Of a stretch of 64,000 bases of DNA, positions 34,799-46,768 are shown piece after piece. How positions within the stretch are numbered: position 1 is the first letter of the stretch; every line of letters begins with the position of its first letter. The notes below the pieces were generated by a model. That model was not told the origin of the DNA and did no database searches. It saw only the letters and a program-made list of their open reading frames with translations. Source of the stretch: Sambucus nigra (lineage: Eukaryota; Streptophyta; Magnoliopsida; Dipsacales; Adoxaceae); assembly GCA_949130495.1 (NCBI GenBank), contig OX422211.1, forward strand, positions 450,537,219-450,601,218, read 5' to 3'. A program made the translations under genes and the position numbers.

Positions 34799-34815
34799 CG
34801 TCATTGCATGCGTCA
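34799..34815 (-). promoter_or_regulatory. as-1-like paired TGACG element
   Basis: On the minus strand two TGACG motifs occur with starts 12 bp apart (TGACG, 7 nt, TGACG), the spacing of the as-1 element of pararetroviral promoters, which plant TGA bZIP factors bind. It lies about 172 bp upstream of the TATA box, farther than in the classic 35S promoter. Inference from motif and place. Confidence 0.45.
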
Positions 34816-35229
34816 GTGGGTTACTGTCTGCTTCCGGGCCCCACTGCGTGTGCTGGATTATTTGTAGTCGTCCATGTGGGTTAATTATCTCCGTCCAATT
34901 TTCAAGCATCGAATGCATTGGCAATATTGGCCTCAGGAACAAAATCGAATGACATACTATCGTTAGGGCTATGATTCGGAGGACCATGTAGTTGTGCTGA
35001 CTCATACTCCTCCACATGACTTAATTGTTCTAAATTATTTTTGTTTTACAAATTGTTTTGGAAGTCCCTAACAGTCGCTCGTTGTTCAAGGGAGGTGGTG
35101 AAGTTTATCGGTAAGTCAATAACAAATAGCCTTCGTCCATCAGTTACCATGAATTTTAGAGCCGTTTCCCGATAATAATAATTTGCTAGGATTGAAATAT
35201 TGATCAGGTTTTGTGACCAATATCTAGTT

Positions 35230-36343
35230 GTGTCCTACTGGTCCAATGGTTGCAGAATTTCCCAATTCTATTCATTTTCATCCCATTAATAATCCTCAGT
35301 GGCTCTGAGGTGCCATATTTGGTAAGGTTGATAAAAAAAGTCTCGAGTCCGCCAGCCAATTGTACTAGCAATATGGAAGGACAAATAGCGGGTATATTTA
35401 TACTTGATTTTTTTTATAACGTGAAAATCAGGGTTTTGATCATCATGGGTAAAAATTCAAAGTCATTAAAACAACATATATTTGAGAAGATTAGTTTTTT
35501 TACTAATCCCCACTCAATAACCTCAATATTCCATATTGGATAACCTTCTTCAATAAAAAAATGCAGTTTTGGCATTTCATCACTATAATTTATGCTTTGA
35601 CCAAAATGGATTAAAAGAATTTTTATCTTTTTCTCCTGATCCTCAATTTTTGGTAAAATTTATATCTCAAGTAATGGTCGTGGAATAAGTGCCTTTGCCT
35701 TTTCAAATAGGCAAATTCTTCTAATAGTATTGAAGATTTTATCTGAGAAATCATTTTCTAATAAATCAGAAAATTCCAGAAAAGTGTCGATTTTTTTCAG
35801 AGAAAAATCTTCATTTTCATAATTTAAAGTTTTTAAAACCTTGAGACTAAGATTTTTAAACTTGTCTAAGGTTGTTGTGTGTTCTGTACTCTTATCAGCA
35901 AGGATACTCACGTTTTTTCTAAAATCTTTTCGTTTGTCTCGAAGATGAGATTTCCATGCTTCATTTAAAGGTGTATACAACTTGCAAGGGATTCTTGGGT
36001 TGTGAAAATTGTAAGTTTCAGTATCAAGGAGGGTTTCCTTGGTCTGAATTTTTGAAAACTGGTAGATCATATTAGGAGGTCCTAATTGTTTAGTCCAATT
36101 TTCCCATGCAGTTACGGCTTATTGTACAGTATTAAATTTTTTATGACATGCACCTGGAAATTTATTTACTTGTTAAAAATATTAGTGCCAATTATTATAG
36201 AAGCCTGGTTGCCTTCCACTGAATACAACACACACAGGGTCTGGTTTAGGCTGTGTACTAGATGAGGTTTGAGTTTTTGCCTTTTTAGCAATAGTTACCC
36301 AATATCCTTTTACTTCACCTGGATGCTTGTCTCCCATCCTAAA
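35230..36343 (-). pseudogene. Endogenous pararetrovirus viroplasmin/transactivator-type gene
   Basis: The minus strand starts at an ATG near 36341. Within the first 60 residues comes VCVVFSGRQPGFYNNW and, after a stop, FPGACHKKFN, matching the viroplasmin domain (YVVFxGxxPGIYxxW) found in caulimovirid inclusion-body/transactivator proteins and in some RNase H N-termini. Open stretches continue at 35660-36070 (136 residues) and on toward 35420, then stops become frequent. The protein would help translate downstream ORFs and form viral inclusions. It follows RT/RNase H on the same strand, the normal order. It is broken by several stops. Confidence 0.65.
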
Positions 36344-36354
36344 ATAAAAATAAT

Positions 36355-36471
36355 CCACTTGTTTAGTGGGTTTGATAAAATATATTCCAATGGTTTAGTG
36401 TTATATATATATATATATATATTCCACTAGTTTAGTGGGGTTTTCATCAAAATATTCCACTTGGTTAGTGG
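36355..36471 (-). repeat. Four CCACT-N-AGTGG hairpin repeats
   Basis: CCACT(T/A)GTTTAGTGG-type units at 36355-36369, 36387-36400 (weaker), 36424-36438 and 36457-36471, separated by TTTGATAAAATAT/TTTTCATCAAAATAT text and a 20-bp TA run (36402-36421). Each can form a 5-bp stem. They occupy the junction between the RT/RNase H and viroplasmin-type genes. Confidence 0.7.
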
Positions 36472-36489
36472 AGTATTCTGCTCAATTTC

Positions 36490-37730
36490 TACTGAGATGA
36501 TCTGCAAGGAAATTGTTAATACCTTTCAAATGTTCAACCTCAAAGGTATAAATAGCAATTTGGTTGAACCATTTAAGTCTTCTTCCTTCTAAAATATTTT
36601 ATTTATTTATTAGGAAGTCTTTTACTTCTTATTATCTGTTCTGACAATAAAGTCTTCGGGTGCTAGAAAAATATGGAATTTTTTAATAGCAAGCTTAATA
36701 GCAAGCTTAATTGCTAGTAATTCCTTTTCAAAAATTATATAATTCAATTCATTTGGTTTAAAATTTCTAGAATTATATCTACATATCAATTCATGTTTTT
36801 GAATTGATTTTGGTATAGTAGTTTTCTTACCACGGACACAAAAATTATTGGAAGGATTGTTTTCATTCCAATATTCTGCAGGAATTGCTTTGAGAACACA
36901 TCCCCAACAATTATCTAAACCATCAGTTTCTAATATTAATTTATCTCCTGTTTTACGAAAATAAACTTTTGGACAATTATTTATTATCTCTTGTTTAATT
37001 GTTTTAACAACAAGAGTATCATTTTTACTCCATGTAAAACCTTCAGCTTTCTTGAGTTTTTCAAGAAGAGGTAATTCTTTTTGAGATAATCCTTTTATGA
37101 AATTTCTTCCATAATTAAGGATCCCTAGGAAACTTTGTAATTGGTGTTTGTCCAAAATTTCCTTGTTAAAATCTCTTATCTTAGATATGATATGATCTTG
37201 TAGTTGTAGTCCATCCTGGTTTAGGATTATACCAATAAATTAATTTATGTTTTTTCAATATCAATTTTCTTTGGTGATAGAATAATTCCATGTTTTTGGA
37301 ATTTTTCACAAATTATTTTTAGATGATGTCTATGTTCTTCCACTGTTTTTGAGAAAACAAGAATATCATCTATATAGACAACACAAAAATCTTTAAGGTC
37401 TTCAAAGATTTTGTCCATCTATCTTTGATATACCTAAGGAGCTGTGTTTAGCCGAAAAGACATAACATTCCATTGATAGTGCCCTCTAGGAGTACTAAAG
37501 GTTGTCAATGGTTTGGATTCATCAGTTAGTTTTAACTGCCAAAATCCTGATTTACAATCGAATTTGCTAAATAACTTTTTTCCTTTAGTTTGGTTAATTC
37601 TTCCACAAACTAAAACATCCAGAAAATATTAAAAGTATTATTTCAAACTAAAACATCCAGAAAATATTCATTAGCTGGATCAATTCTTCCACAAACTCCC
37701 AAACCCATGGGATGAAATGTCTTTAAAAAC
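36490..37730 (-). pseudogene. Endogenous pararetrovirus reverse transcriptase/RNase H
   Basis: Minus-strand pol text in order: an RT palm with a QLKLTDE region near 37540, PRGHYQWNVMSF (about 37495), the catalytic YIDD box (about 37375), then FLGILNYGRNFI (37135), the RNase H ETDG (36940) and a closing ADHLSRN (36495). The form FLGxLNYxRxFI followed by ETDG is typical of Caulimoviridae rather than Ty3/gypsy. The longest open piece is 177 residues (36622-37155). Stops and frame changes, plus a duplicated stretch near 37603-37675 (AACATCCAGAAAATATT twice), show that it is inactive. Confidence 0.82.
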
Positions 37731-37861
37731 TTATCCTTCTTGGTTAAAAACAATCAATAAGGAAGACAATATTTGTTTTCGCATTAACTGGGTATTAAGA
37801 CAAATTAACTGGGTACTAAGACAAATTAATTGGGTACTAAAATAGGAGATAAATTAATATT

Positions 37862-38416
37862 AAAAGAAAAAAAGCAAGTTAAAAATCAAATCACAAATTC
37901 CAAAGCCGAATATAAATGTTGTGATAATATTTTAAAAGAAAATTGGAAGATATGATGTAATCCACCTCCTAGAACTTTCAAAAGTTCTCGAAAGAGAAAA
38001 TATAAGTGGAAACCTTGGAGAATGAAATCATCTTTTTCTAAATATAAAATGTATATTAGGAAAAATAAATTTTCTAGAATATCACTTCTAAAAAAGAAGT
38101 GTAAATATTATATATGTAATAGAGAAGGCCATTATGCACCAGAATGTCCTAAAAAGGGGAAAAGTGCAAATAAAATGATAAAATTTCTTGAGGAACAAGA
38201 ATTAGAAATATTTTGTGGGGAAGATTTATCTGACTCTGATATATCTAACAGTTCTAATGAAATTTTATATGAACTTGAATCTGATTCGGAATCATCCGAT
38301 GAAGAACTCGTATTTATGTATAATACTATAGAAGTATGAGGAAGTAGAGAAGATGAGCTACAAACAATAGCCCTTCGTGAAATAGTAGGAGAAGAAATCA
38401 CTTTTACCAATGAACG
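37862..38416 (+). pseudogene. Endogenous pararetrovirus coat-protein C-terminus, inverted
   Basis: On the plus strand, opposite to the RT, an open frame of 105 residues (38022-38339) has a Lys/Arg-rich start, a zinc knuckle (YYICNREGHYAPEC, with the first Cys changed to Tyr) and an acidic tail (DLSDSDISNSSNE, SDSESSDEE). Basic region, knuckle and acidic tail are the usual end of a caulimovirid coat protein. Upstream in-frame stops and the opposite strand show that the integrated viral DNA is rearranged. Element B starts at 38417 and cuts the segment. Confidence 0.6.
38412..38416. repeat. Expected target duplication of element B, left copy (GAACG)
   Basis: Five bases before the TGTGACAACC start of element B. 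The partner lies beyond the right end of the window, so this cannot be confirmed. Confidence 0.35.
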
Positions 38417-41351
38417 TGTGACAACCCGCTTATTCAAATAAGAGGTGGCCAGCCCGTTATCCCAATACTTGCAAGAATCATAGATGGTCCATTCTTAGCA
38501 TCACTGTCGTGAAAATAATCATACGAGATAACCACCCAATATTTGAGAAAACGGATGTCAATATTTTTTGAAAATTTAAAAAAAAAACATTTTGACAATT
38601 CAATCTAAACCGACGGTGGATACAACAACAGATGAGTACGAAAAAACAATAATAATGCAACAATTTATAACCGAATAAGCTGTCGGTTAACATACCAATG
38701 CAATAGTTACACCAAGTATTACAATTAAGTATTACAATATAAAGTAAATACAAGACTTGGGCACTACACCCGAATGTTCAATGTAATCCTAACTAGAGTA
38801 TACAAAAAATTTGATGCATCTATAATACAAATTCTACAACATTTACAAAAATAATGTAGCTCCTTGACACTGAGAAAAAAGGGTTATATCAGGCGCCATT
38901 GCAGTAGAGTACCTGGGCAAAAGAGAAAACCCCACAAGAAAAGAAATATGAACGGGTTAGGGCCTGTTTTAATATGAGAAATGTGCAAATAAAATGCATA
39001 ATAGTCATCAATGCTAAACAAACTAAACGAGTTGTATCCGCTCTGCAATAGGAATCATCATCACCTCTCAACTAAAAACACATCCTAACATCACACTGGG
39101 ATATTAGGAATTGAACTTCCTGTTGAATTAAGGAATTTAGCTAAACTCCAGGATCGTGATGAACTTACAATGAGGAGTACACATTGGCGTAAGCAAAATA
39201 CAACTTAGTTTACTTACTACGTTATCATCTTACATTTTACACAATATGGCTTATCTGCACAGTTCCTTTTCTCTTTAAGAAACATATTTAATGCAATTTA
39301 TTTCACAAAATACTTTTTGCCAGTCCGGTTGTATACAACATATCTTTCCATTTCCCTTTTTACCTACAGGAAATATATTTAAAGAAGTTTTATTATCATA
39401 AAATGCTTTAATACGAATAATGTCCCACATTATTCTGAATAGTTATATTTCATATTATATAACAATTCTAAGACCGCCCGTCCGGGTTTCCCCCCTGTGT
39501 GCGCCCCTAAATGGTTATCATCTTCCAGGGCCTATCAACTAAGACAACCTGGGAATCCTAACGCAACGTTGGGAAGTGGCCATATACCTTCGAGTGAGTC
39601 ATATCCACACCCGGAATTACCCCACATCGCACAATAAATACAACATACATAATAACCGGTCATATGGCCGAGGACTATATTCACCCTGCATTCACTAGCT
39701 AGGGGACTTCACCTCATGCGCGTACTTCCCTTATGATAGCATTTAAAGAGGTATGTAAGAGTAAATTATCATTTACCAAAATATTTTCTCATTTGAAAAT
39801 ATTCACTTTTACATTCTTGAAACCATTTATGCTTAACTATTAAGTGCCAACTTAAAATATGCAATTCTTATTCACGAATTCACATTTTATTAATTCTATA
39901 GTCTTGAAGTGCTATTACTCTCACCCAAGTCTCCAAGATTTCAAAACAATCCTATAAGCCCTCAAGGGTAATTTCCCTCAATCCTAGACTCCAAATATCC
40001 TAAACCATACCGTCCTATTCTTCATTTGTTCTAAGCTAACTCTCCAAACGAAAACGACCCTAACTTCCATTTAATAAACCCCGGAATAAGCCCCATTCTA
40101 ATCTAGGATATTACTCCCCCTATTATGAAACCCTAGTACTCTATATTACTTCCCAAGGGAAGGTTCCTAAGCCTTGAACCTAAAAGAAAAGGGATAAAAA
40201 CAAAGCTAAAAAAATCTCACAAAAACAGGGTTTCCGAATCGATTCGTCTAAGGACGAATTGATTCACCCTGGATTGCGAATTGATTCTCCCTAAAAGCGA
40301 ATCGATTCGGCGAAGAAAACCAACCTACTGTCCTAACCCGAATCGATTCGGCCCTAACTCGAATCAATTCCGTCTCCCAGACCTATAGCCTCCCCTGAAA
40401 GCGAATCGATTCGCTGGTGGGGTGAATCGATTCGGCCTACTCGAATTGCCCAGAAATGGGCTACGGGTTGTATGAACCCTAAAATTTCCCAAAACCCAAA
40501 TCCTCAACTTTCTTCAACATTAACAACTGATAACTAAATCAAATCACTCACCCACAATGACTAACAAATATATCCAACTCAAGTCCAGCTTAACTCAAGA
40601 ATTAAGGGTTTAATACACACAAATCATCAAAAATCCATTAAGGGTTAAAACTCCAAAATACAACTATTGATACAATTTATTCACACAAATCATATATATT
40701 TGCAAGTAAAAACTTGCCTCATGTTCGTAGTCTCGGATTCTCTTCCCGGATCAACGATTCCAAGCTCCAAGGTCCAATCTCCATTTCTCTCCTTTTCTCT
40801 CCATTTTCTTCCAACTCTCTCTTATCTCCTTCTCTCTCTAACTCTATTAGGTTTTAAAACCAAAAAGAGAAATAAATGGATTTGAAAGACTAATATACCC
40901 AATTACATTAAGTCCACTCATTTAAATGTTACTACACAATTAAAATGGCTCGTAAAGACATAATTAAATTATAATTAGTCGAAAATGTCCCGGAACCCAA
41001 AAACACTACTAGGACCTTATTTCGACTAGCTCAACCAATTCTGGACTAACCGTGCCCTCTATATTGGCATCCGTAATATCATACAATATTTTATGTTCCA
41101 GAGTCATATAAAATTATTTACACTGACCCAATTGGGATATAGCTCACAAACGTCATTTAAAGCACAACGACGCTATAAAACACACTAAAATGTTATTTAC
41201 ATTCACACAACAGTAAATAGACAAAATTTAGTAATTATTATTTCTTAAATTCCTTAAAATAATATTCACTTAAATTTCCAATATTTTATATAATCATCCC
41301 ACATGGAAAATATATACATAAATAATTTCTCAAAAATCTGGGGTTGTTACA
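38417..41351 (-). repeat. Left (3') LTR of element B
   Basis: 2935 bp, from TGTGACAACCCGC to GGGGTTGTTACA, next to TACTCCCCCCC. Its start is repeated with a few differences at 63743. Confidence 0.9.
40234..40436 (-). promoter_or_regulatory. GAATCGATTC palindrome cluster in element B LTR
   Basis: Five perfect GAATCGATTC palindromes (first at 40236, last at 40424) and three one-base variants within about 200 bp. The place is 0.92-1.12 kb from the sense start of the LTR. Confidence 0.6.
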
Positions 41352-43736
41352 TACTCCCCCCCTTATAAGGGAATTTTGCCCTCAAAACTTTGATGTTCCA
41401 TATAACAAGATTAAGGGGTACTTCTCTCAAATAACGTTCTCTCGTTCCTAAGTAACTTTCTAGGTATTTTAGTGTCTCCACTGGACTCAGACTAAGGGCA
41501 CCGTTAACGATCTTAGTCTATTCTCTCCATATTCTAAAATAAAGTTCGGTTGTTCCTCACATGAACTATTGGGCTTACCCTAACAACCACAACGAAAAAG
41601 TCTACCTAACGCAACGTAAATATTCCCTCGATCCCGAATCGCATTATATCCTTCATCGGGGCTACTTGCACTAAAACTTAATTCCCTAACTCCAATACTA
41701 CATGAGTTGGCGAACTATACAGCCGGCTATGGGAAGACATATATGGTGAAATACCTATCGTGAAACGGTACGAATTACTACATTTGAATCCATCCTTCCT
41801 TAAAGTCAAATACTCCATTTCGAATTATACCTTCTAATATTTGGTTAACTCTCTCCATTCGCCCAACTGTTTGTGGGTGGTAGGATGCATTCAACTTCAA
41901 TTCGGTTCCCACCACAATATTACCTTAGTCCTCCACTGTATTCGTAGGTACCTCATAACGTTTTACAACTTTGCAATAGATCCATCCATAATCGCAAAAG
42001 GTGTGGCGATTTGATCAAATGATTGATAATTATCCAAATAAGATTATGACCGTTGCGACATCGACAATCCAATGGGGAGATCCTTGGATGTACCCTTTCA
42101 TATCCCCTCCGGTACTTTAACGGTTACATCAATCCCGTGGATCATTGGTGATCTATATTCATCAAATGATAAGTGACGCATGGGGAGACAAACTCAGAAA
42201 TGTCCCTCCTTGCATCCACTACTCTCATTACAGCATCCTCCTAGCTAAGCTATTTCCACTTGGCTTTCCATGCCTTCGCTAGATCCCTCCCGGGTTTTTA
42301 ACTCCGCGTAACTACTTCCACATATGCCCCTTTTTCCTGGATAATAATAAGTATCGAAATGATGGATCTTTACGAACACCAAACACCAACTTTGCCACTT
42401 AGACAAATACAGTAACGACTTGTGGTTCGTAAGAAAGACTAAATTTCTTATCCAACACGTAGTGCCTTCCTATATTTAAGGCAAACCATACCATGGCTAA
42501 CTCTAAATCATACGGGGGATCACGGGCTTAAGTTGGAGAGATTTCTACACAAAGGCCCCATATTTTGACATTAACACACCTCCCAATCCTTATAGAGGCT
42601 CATCCGAAAAGACCATAAAGTCCATTCTCGCTCTAGGTGAGACGAGTACCGGAGTAGAAGTCAACTTATTCATTAACTCATCAAAAGATAGAGTACCGAC
42701 ATAACACTCTCTTGGCCTACTGACTACAGCCTTCATAAAATTTGCGCCTCATGCCCCCAAAATCCTTACTTCCTAATAATCCTAAGGTTGATGAGCTTCT
42801 ACACACGTCGAACGAGTACTAACCTAGCTACACCGCTACTGTCGAAGACCTTTCTTAATTTCTGACATTAACTCGGTTTCATGCGTGGGACGTCTTCCAA
42901 AGCAAAATCCATACAAGGAACCCTCCCGTTACACGACTACCTCGCATCGTCGTTCATCAAGATATGACAGTCTAAGTCCGAATCGGGTCCTCTAAAATTT
43001 TAACTCGTAATCCTACTTATACGTTTCTACTTCTATGTCCTACCCTTTCATATAACTGAAAATTTAACAAATCGAGCGCTTACTTTTTGTAAAGTGTTAC
43101 GAATGCTTTATCCCAATATACATACATACATCCTCTTAAATGGCCTTCTTAATAAATCATAACTATAAGTCTCGATCCTACTTTCTTATCTTTGTCTCGC
43201 ACACATCTATCAAGTGAGAGAACGATTTATAGTTCTTCTATACCACACATCTGTATTCAGCCCTTAAATCAATCACGTGACTCTCGGCTAAATCCACCCA
43301 ACACCAATTCTCTTAATCATAAAGTAAAATATCTCCACTCCCAATGTCGTTAAGGTTCATGTGTGGAGTGTCTCGCAAAGCGAAATCCAAACAAGGAACC
43401 CCTCCGATACACTGCTACTTAACTTTGTTGGTCGTGGAGATAAGATAATAACAAACATAAATAAAGCAAACAAAACAAAAATTAAATAAAAATTTGTTGC
43501 AGATCTCAAACCATCTCTATAAAGTCTCAATCCCGTATCCAGGTGAGATATTATAGAGTAACTAGTTCCATACTGGAACTACAAATACGATAGCCTTGCG
43601 ATTATTTTCTTGCTATCTCTCCAACCTAAAAAGAATATTTCCACTCGTATAACACATATAATACGAGTATCACAAACCACATATACTTTTTATATATCAT
43701 TATTCGCCTTAGCGAACGAAGGAAAATGAAACCTCC
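41352..43736 (-). pseudogene. Element B internal region, pol-side remnant
   Basis: Minus-strand sequence starts at the polypurine tract and shows weak, heavily broken similarity to pol of element C. An RNase H-end landmark equivalent to TDHKSL lies near 42415-42435. From about 42700 to 43736 I see no recognisable coding. No open frame of useful length remains. Confidence 0.5.
43732..43736. repeat. Target-site duplication CCTCC, left copy (element C)
   Basis: CCTCC precedes the first TGTGACACC and is repeated at 62375-62379 after the last LTR. There is no such duplication around the middle LTR, so the whole array has one insertion site. Confidence 0.92.
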
Positions 43737-46726
43737 TGTGACACCCCGACTAATTAAACACCGGGTAGCTACTCCTTTATAAAATTAATTCAAAATGCCA
43801 AGTTGGCTCAGTTAATAGCATCACTGTCGAAAACATTTTATTATATCTAACCACCTAGTATTTAAAAAGCAAGTTGCCAAATTTTAATTTAAGTCTGATT
43901 AACATGCAACAAGTGTAATGAAGAAATAAATAACACCATTCACCATACTGAAGTAAAACAAATAACCAACACAATAGAGTAAATAAAGTCTGGAGGAAAC
44001 CCCTCACTACAATCCCATAACTGAAATAAATAAACTGAAACAATAATAAAACGTGCTAAAGTCTGAAAACTGAAGTATAAAAGATGTCTCTAAATAGAAA
44101 TGGGCAACATGCCCTACAATGGATAGATAGTGACTCTGGAATCCAAAAGATAGAAGCGTCTACATGCAAATCCCTGTAGCTTCCACAAGCAGCTACAGCT
44201 CGTCACCTGAATGAGTATCCTATGCTTGGTGTCCTTGTGGATGGGCACCTAAAATGGTTTTACAAAGAAAAAGAGATTTGAAAAGCAAACGGGTCAGAGC
44301 CCGAATGTGGAGTTATATTTTAAAAACCTGCAAGTGCTTTAAAAACATTTAAAACATTAAATGCAAAGTACATGTTAGGACGTACACTCGCATGATATTC
44401 TCACCTCTCGTCTAACTGTGCACTCCTAACGTAAGTACCCATCTATAACTACCCTTTCCACTAGCTAAGTGACAACGTAACTAGCTAGACTACCAAAGGT
44501 TCTACCCATAATACTTGGTTCCCTTATCATATAACGCTCTTAATCAAATAAGGTTTAGTTTAACTCAGATACTCAATATACACTATATATATTACTATTA
44601 GTCAACTCACTATATGACTCAAAACAACACCGTAATATATTTACAACATTAACATGAGGATTCCCATTAATATAATGTATATTATTCATCTCATAAATAT
44701 ACAATACAAGCACCCCGCAATTTAAGCTGTAGTGCACACATACTCTGCTATCCATCCCGGTACATCACGTACATAAGGATCACATATTCCGAATCTCTCA
44801 GGAATAGTTCAGATAACACAAATCACAAATAGTGGAGGCGAACACAGTCACCATCACATGGGTCACGCACATACCTACGCTCCCATGGTCAGCGGACTTA
44901 TTAATATCACAATAAGTCTTTCTATGACCTATGTTCATCAAGGTACCAGTCTATATCCCCCCCGTAGGCACACAAGGATTAGAGGGTCCTAAGCGAACGA
45001 AACCTCCCGTGATAGCAAGTATGGTAGGTATGTCATACATACAATCCATATATCAATACTAAGTAAACACACATCTTAGTAATACCGTATTATATTCGTA
45101 GTACATTTTGCACTCTCGTACTAATTATAATTATCACAACTTATTTTATTCCGGTTCATAATTATACGTGCCATAATTTATCCTCACATCGTAGAAGACA
45201 CTCACGTCTCAACCCAAACGGTTCATTGAATATAACTCTAGTGTATGATTTACTCATCTCAATAACCCAAAAGTCCCAAATCAATCACTATATCATCAAA
45301 GGAATACTAACTCTACCCTTGAACCAGTTCCCGGGACTTCAAAAGTCAAAACAGTCCAAAAAGGAACAAACTGTCAACTCGTTAGAAGTCTCGTTCGAAC
45401 GAGGCTTCGAACGAGTTTGGACTGTCAGGTCGTTAGAAGTCTCGTTCGAACGAGGCTGTTCGAACGAGATCCCAGTTCGTTCGAACGAACTGACCCTTCT
45501 AACGATATCTCGTTCGAACGAGATATCGAACGAAATCCCCACTCGTTAGTAGCGACTGGTCAACTCGTTAGAAGCTCGTTCGAACGAGTTCGTTCGAACG
45601 ACCTGGGGGCTGCTTCTAACGAGAGGCCAGTTTCGGCCCAGAATTTCCCAAAAATCATTTTTCCCCATTTTTACTCCTCAAATCACCTCTAAAATTTATC
45701 CCAACGATTGTTTTAAAGTCTTTAAACAATTCTAAACATAATATAACCACATCCTATCACGTTTGTATGGATTTACTCACCCAAATCATCAATCAATTTA
45801 CAATTACATAAACTTTTCCCCAATTCATTTATGAACATGAACCCTAAAATTTGGAACCTTCAATTCATCAAATAAAATCCGTTTTTCTTTCACCCAAATC
45901 ATGTATTAACATCAGATTAATCATTTACCTATCCTTCTACATGCAATCCTTCTCAAATTCCTCAAGTTTTATCATCTAGACTACATGGGTTTTCATATTT
46001 CATCAAGAACAACCATAAATCTGAATTTTCTAACATGGAAAGGACATTCTCAGTAATTAAATGTAAATAAAGTCACTTGCCTTGGTTTGATTTCTGAATT
46101 TGGTGTGGATTTGGTGTAGAATTTCTGCAGAATTCCTCTCTCTCTCTCCTTCTCCAAGCTTTCTTCTCTAAAAAGCTATGGTGGCTAGGGTTTGCTTTGG
46201 GGGAACTTATGAAAACCTAGTTTAATAAACCTCCGTAGCTTGTTGGGTTAATAAGGGTTGGTTGGGTCAAATCCTTATCAGATTACAACTCTCAATTTTC
46301 GTCACTTTTAATTACCCAAAAATACCAAATTACTAAAATACCCTTTATGGTGCCGGAATGGCCTAAAAATACCCCGGGACCCAAACTATACCCCCGGCTA
46401 GTGTTTTCTGACTATCTCGACCCTTCCGGACGCGTCGGCGCACTCAAAACGACCATACGGATTATAGATTTTTAAATTCACTTTTAATATCAAAATATTA
46501 TACCGTGACGCGGCGGTCCCACGCGTCTCAACAAAATTTCTAAAATGCCGTATGTAAATCCCACGACAAATTTTATAATACCAAGTTCATATATAATCAT
46601 ATATGCACCTAATCAAATACCAATTCGCATCCCATTAGTATTTATAACCCATATTAATTTCCAATTAATACACATTTAATTAATTAATCCCAAAAATAAA
46701 TATAGCCAAAAGTACGGGGTATTACA
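43737..46726 (-). repeat. Element C LTR 1 (left)
   Basis: TGTGACACCCCGAC to GGGGTATTACA. It differs from both other LTRs at about ten sites between 43895 and 46239 and agrees with LTR 2 against LTR 3 to the right of 46262. Confidence 0.95.
45377..45625 (-). promoter_or_regulatory. TTCGAA-type palindrome cluster, element C LTR 1
   Basis: Eight TTCGAA cores, many extended to CTCGTTCGAACGAG, plus TCGTTAGAAG/CTTCTAACGA motifs within about 250 bp. It contains a perfect 24-bp palindrome at 45504-45527 centred on TTCGAA. Lies 1.10-1.35 kb from the sense start of the LTR. Confidence 0.65.
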
Positions 46727-46738
46727 TACTCCCCCCCT
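46727..46738 (-). other. Polypurine tract, element C internal 1
   Basis: TACTCCCCCCCT on the plus strand, directly against LTR 1. Confidence 0.85.
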
Positions 46739-46768
46739 AATAACTGAATTTCGTCCCGAAATTCAAAA

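Noticed and set aside
45226..45692. Open frames rich in SFERG/SNEI repeats (also at 53045 and 60872)
   Set aside because: They are translations of the palindrome array and its flank in the LTR. They occur on both strands and lack any start context or homology.
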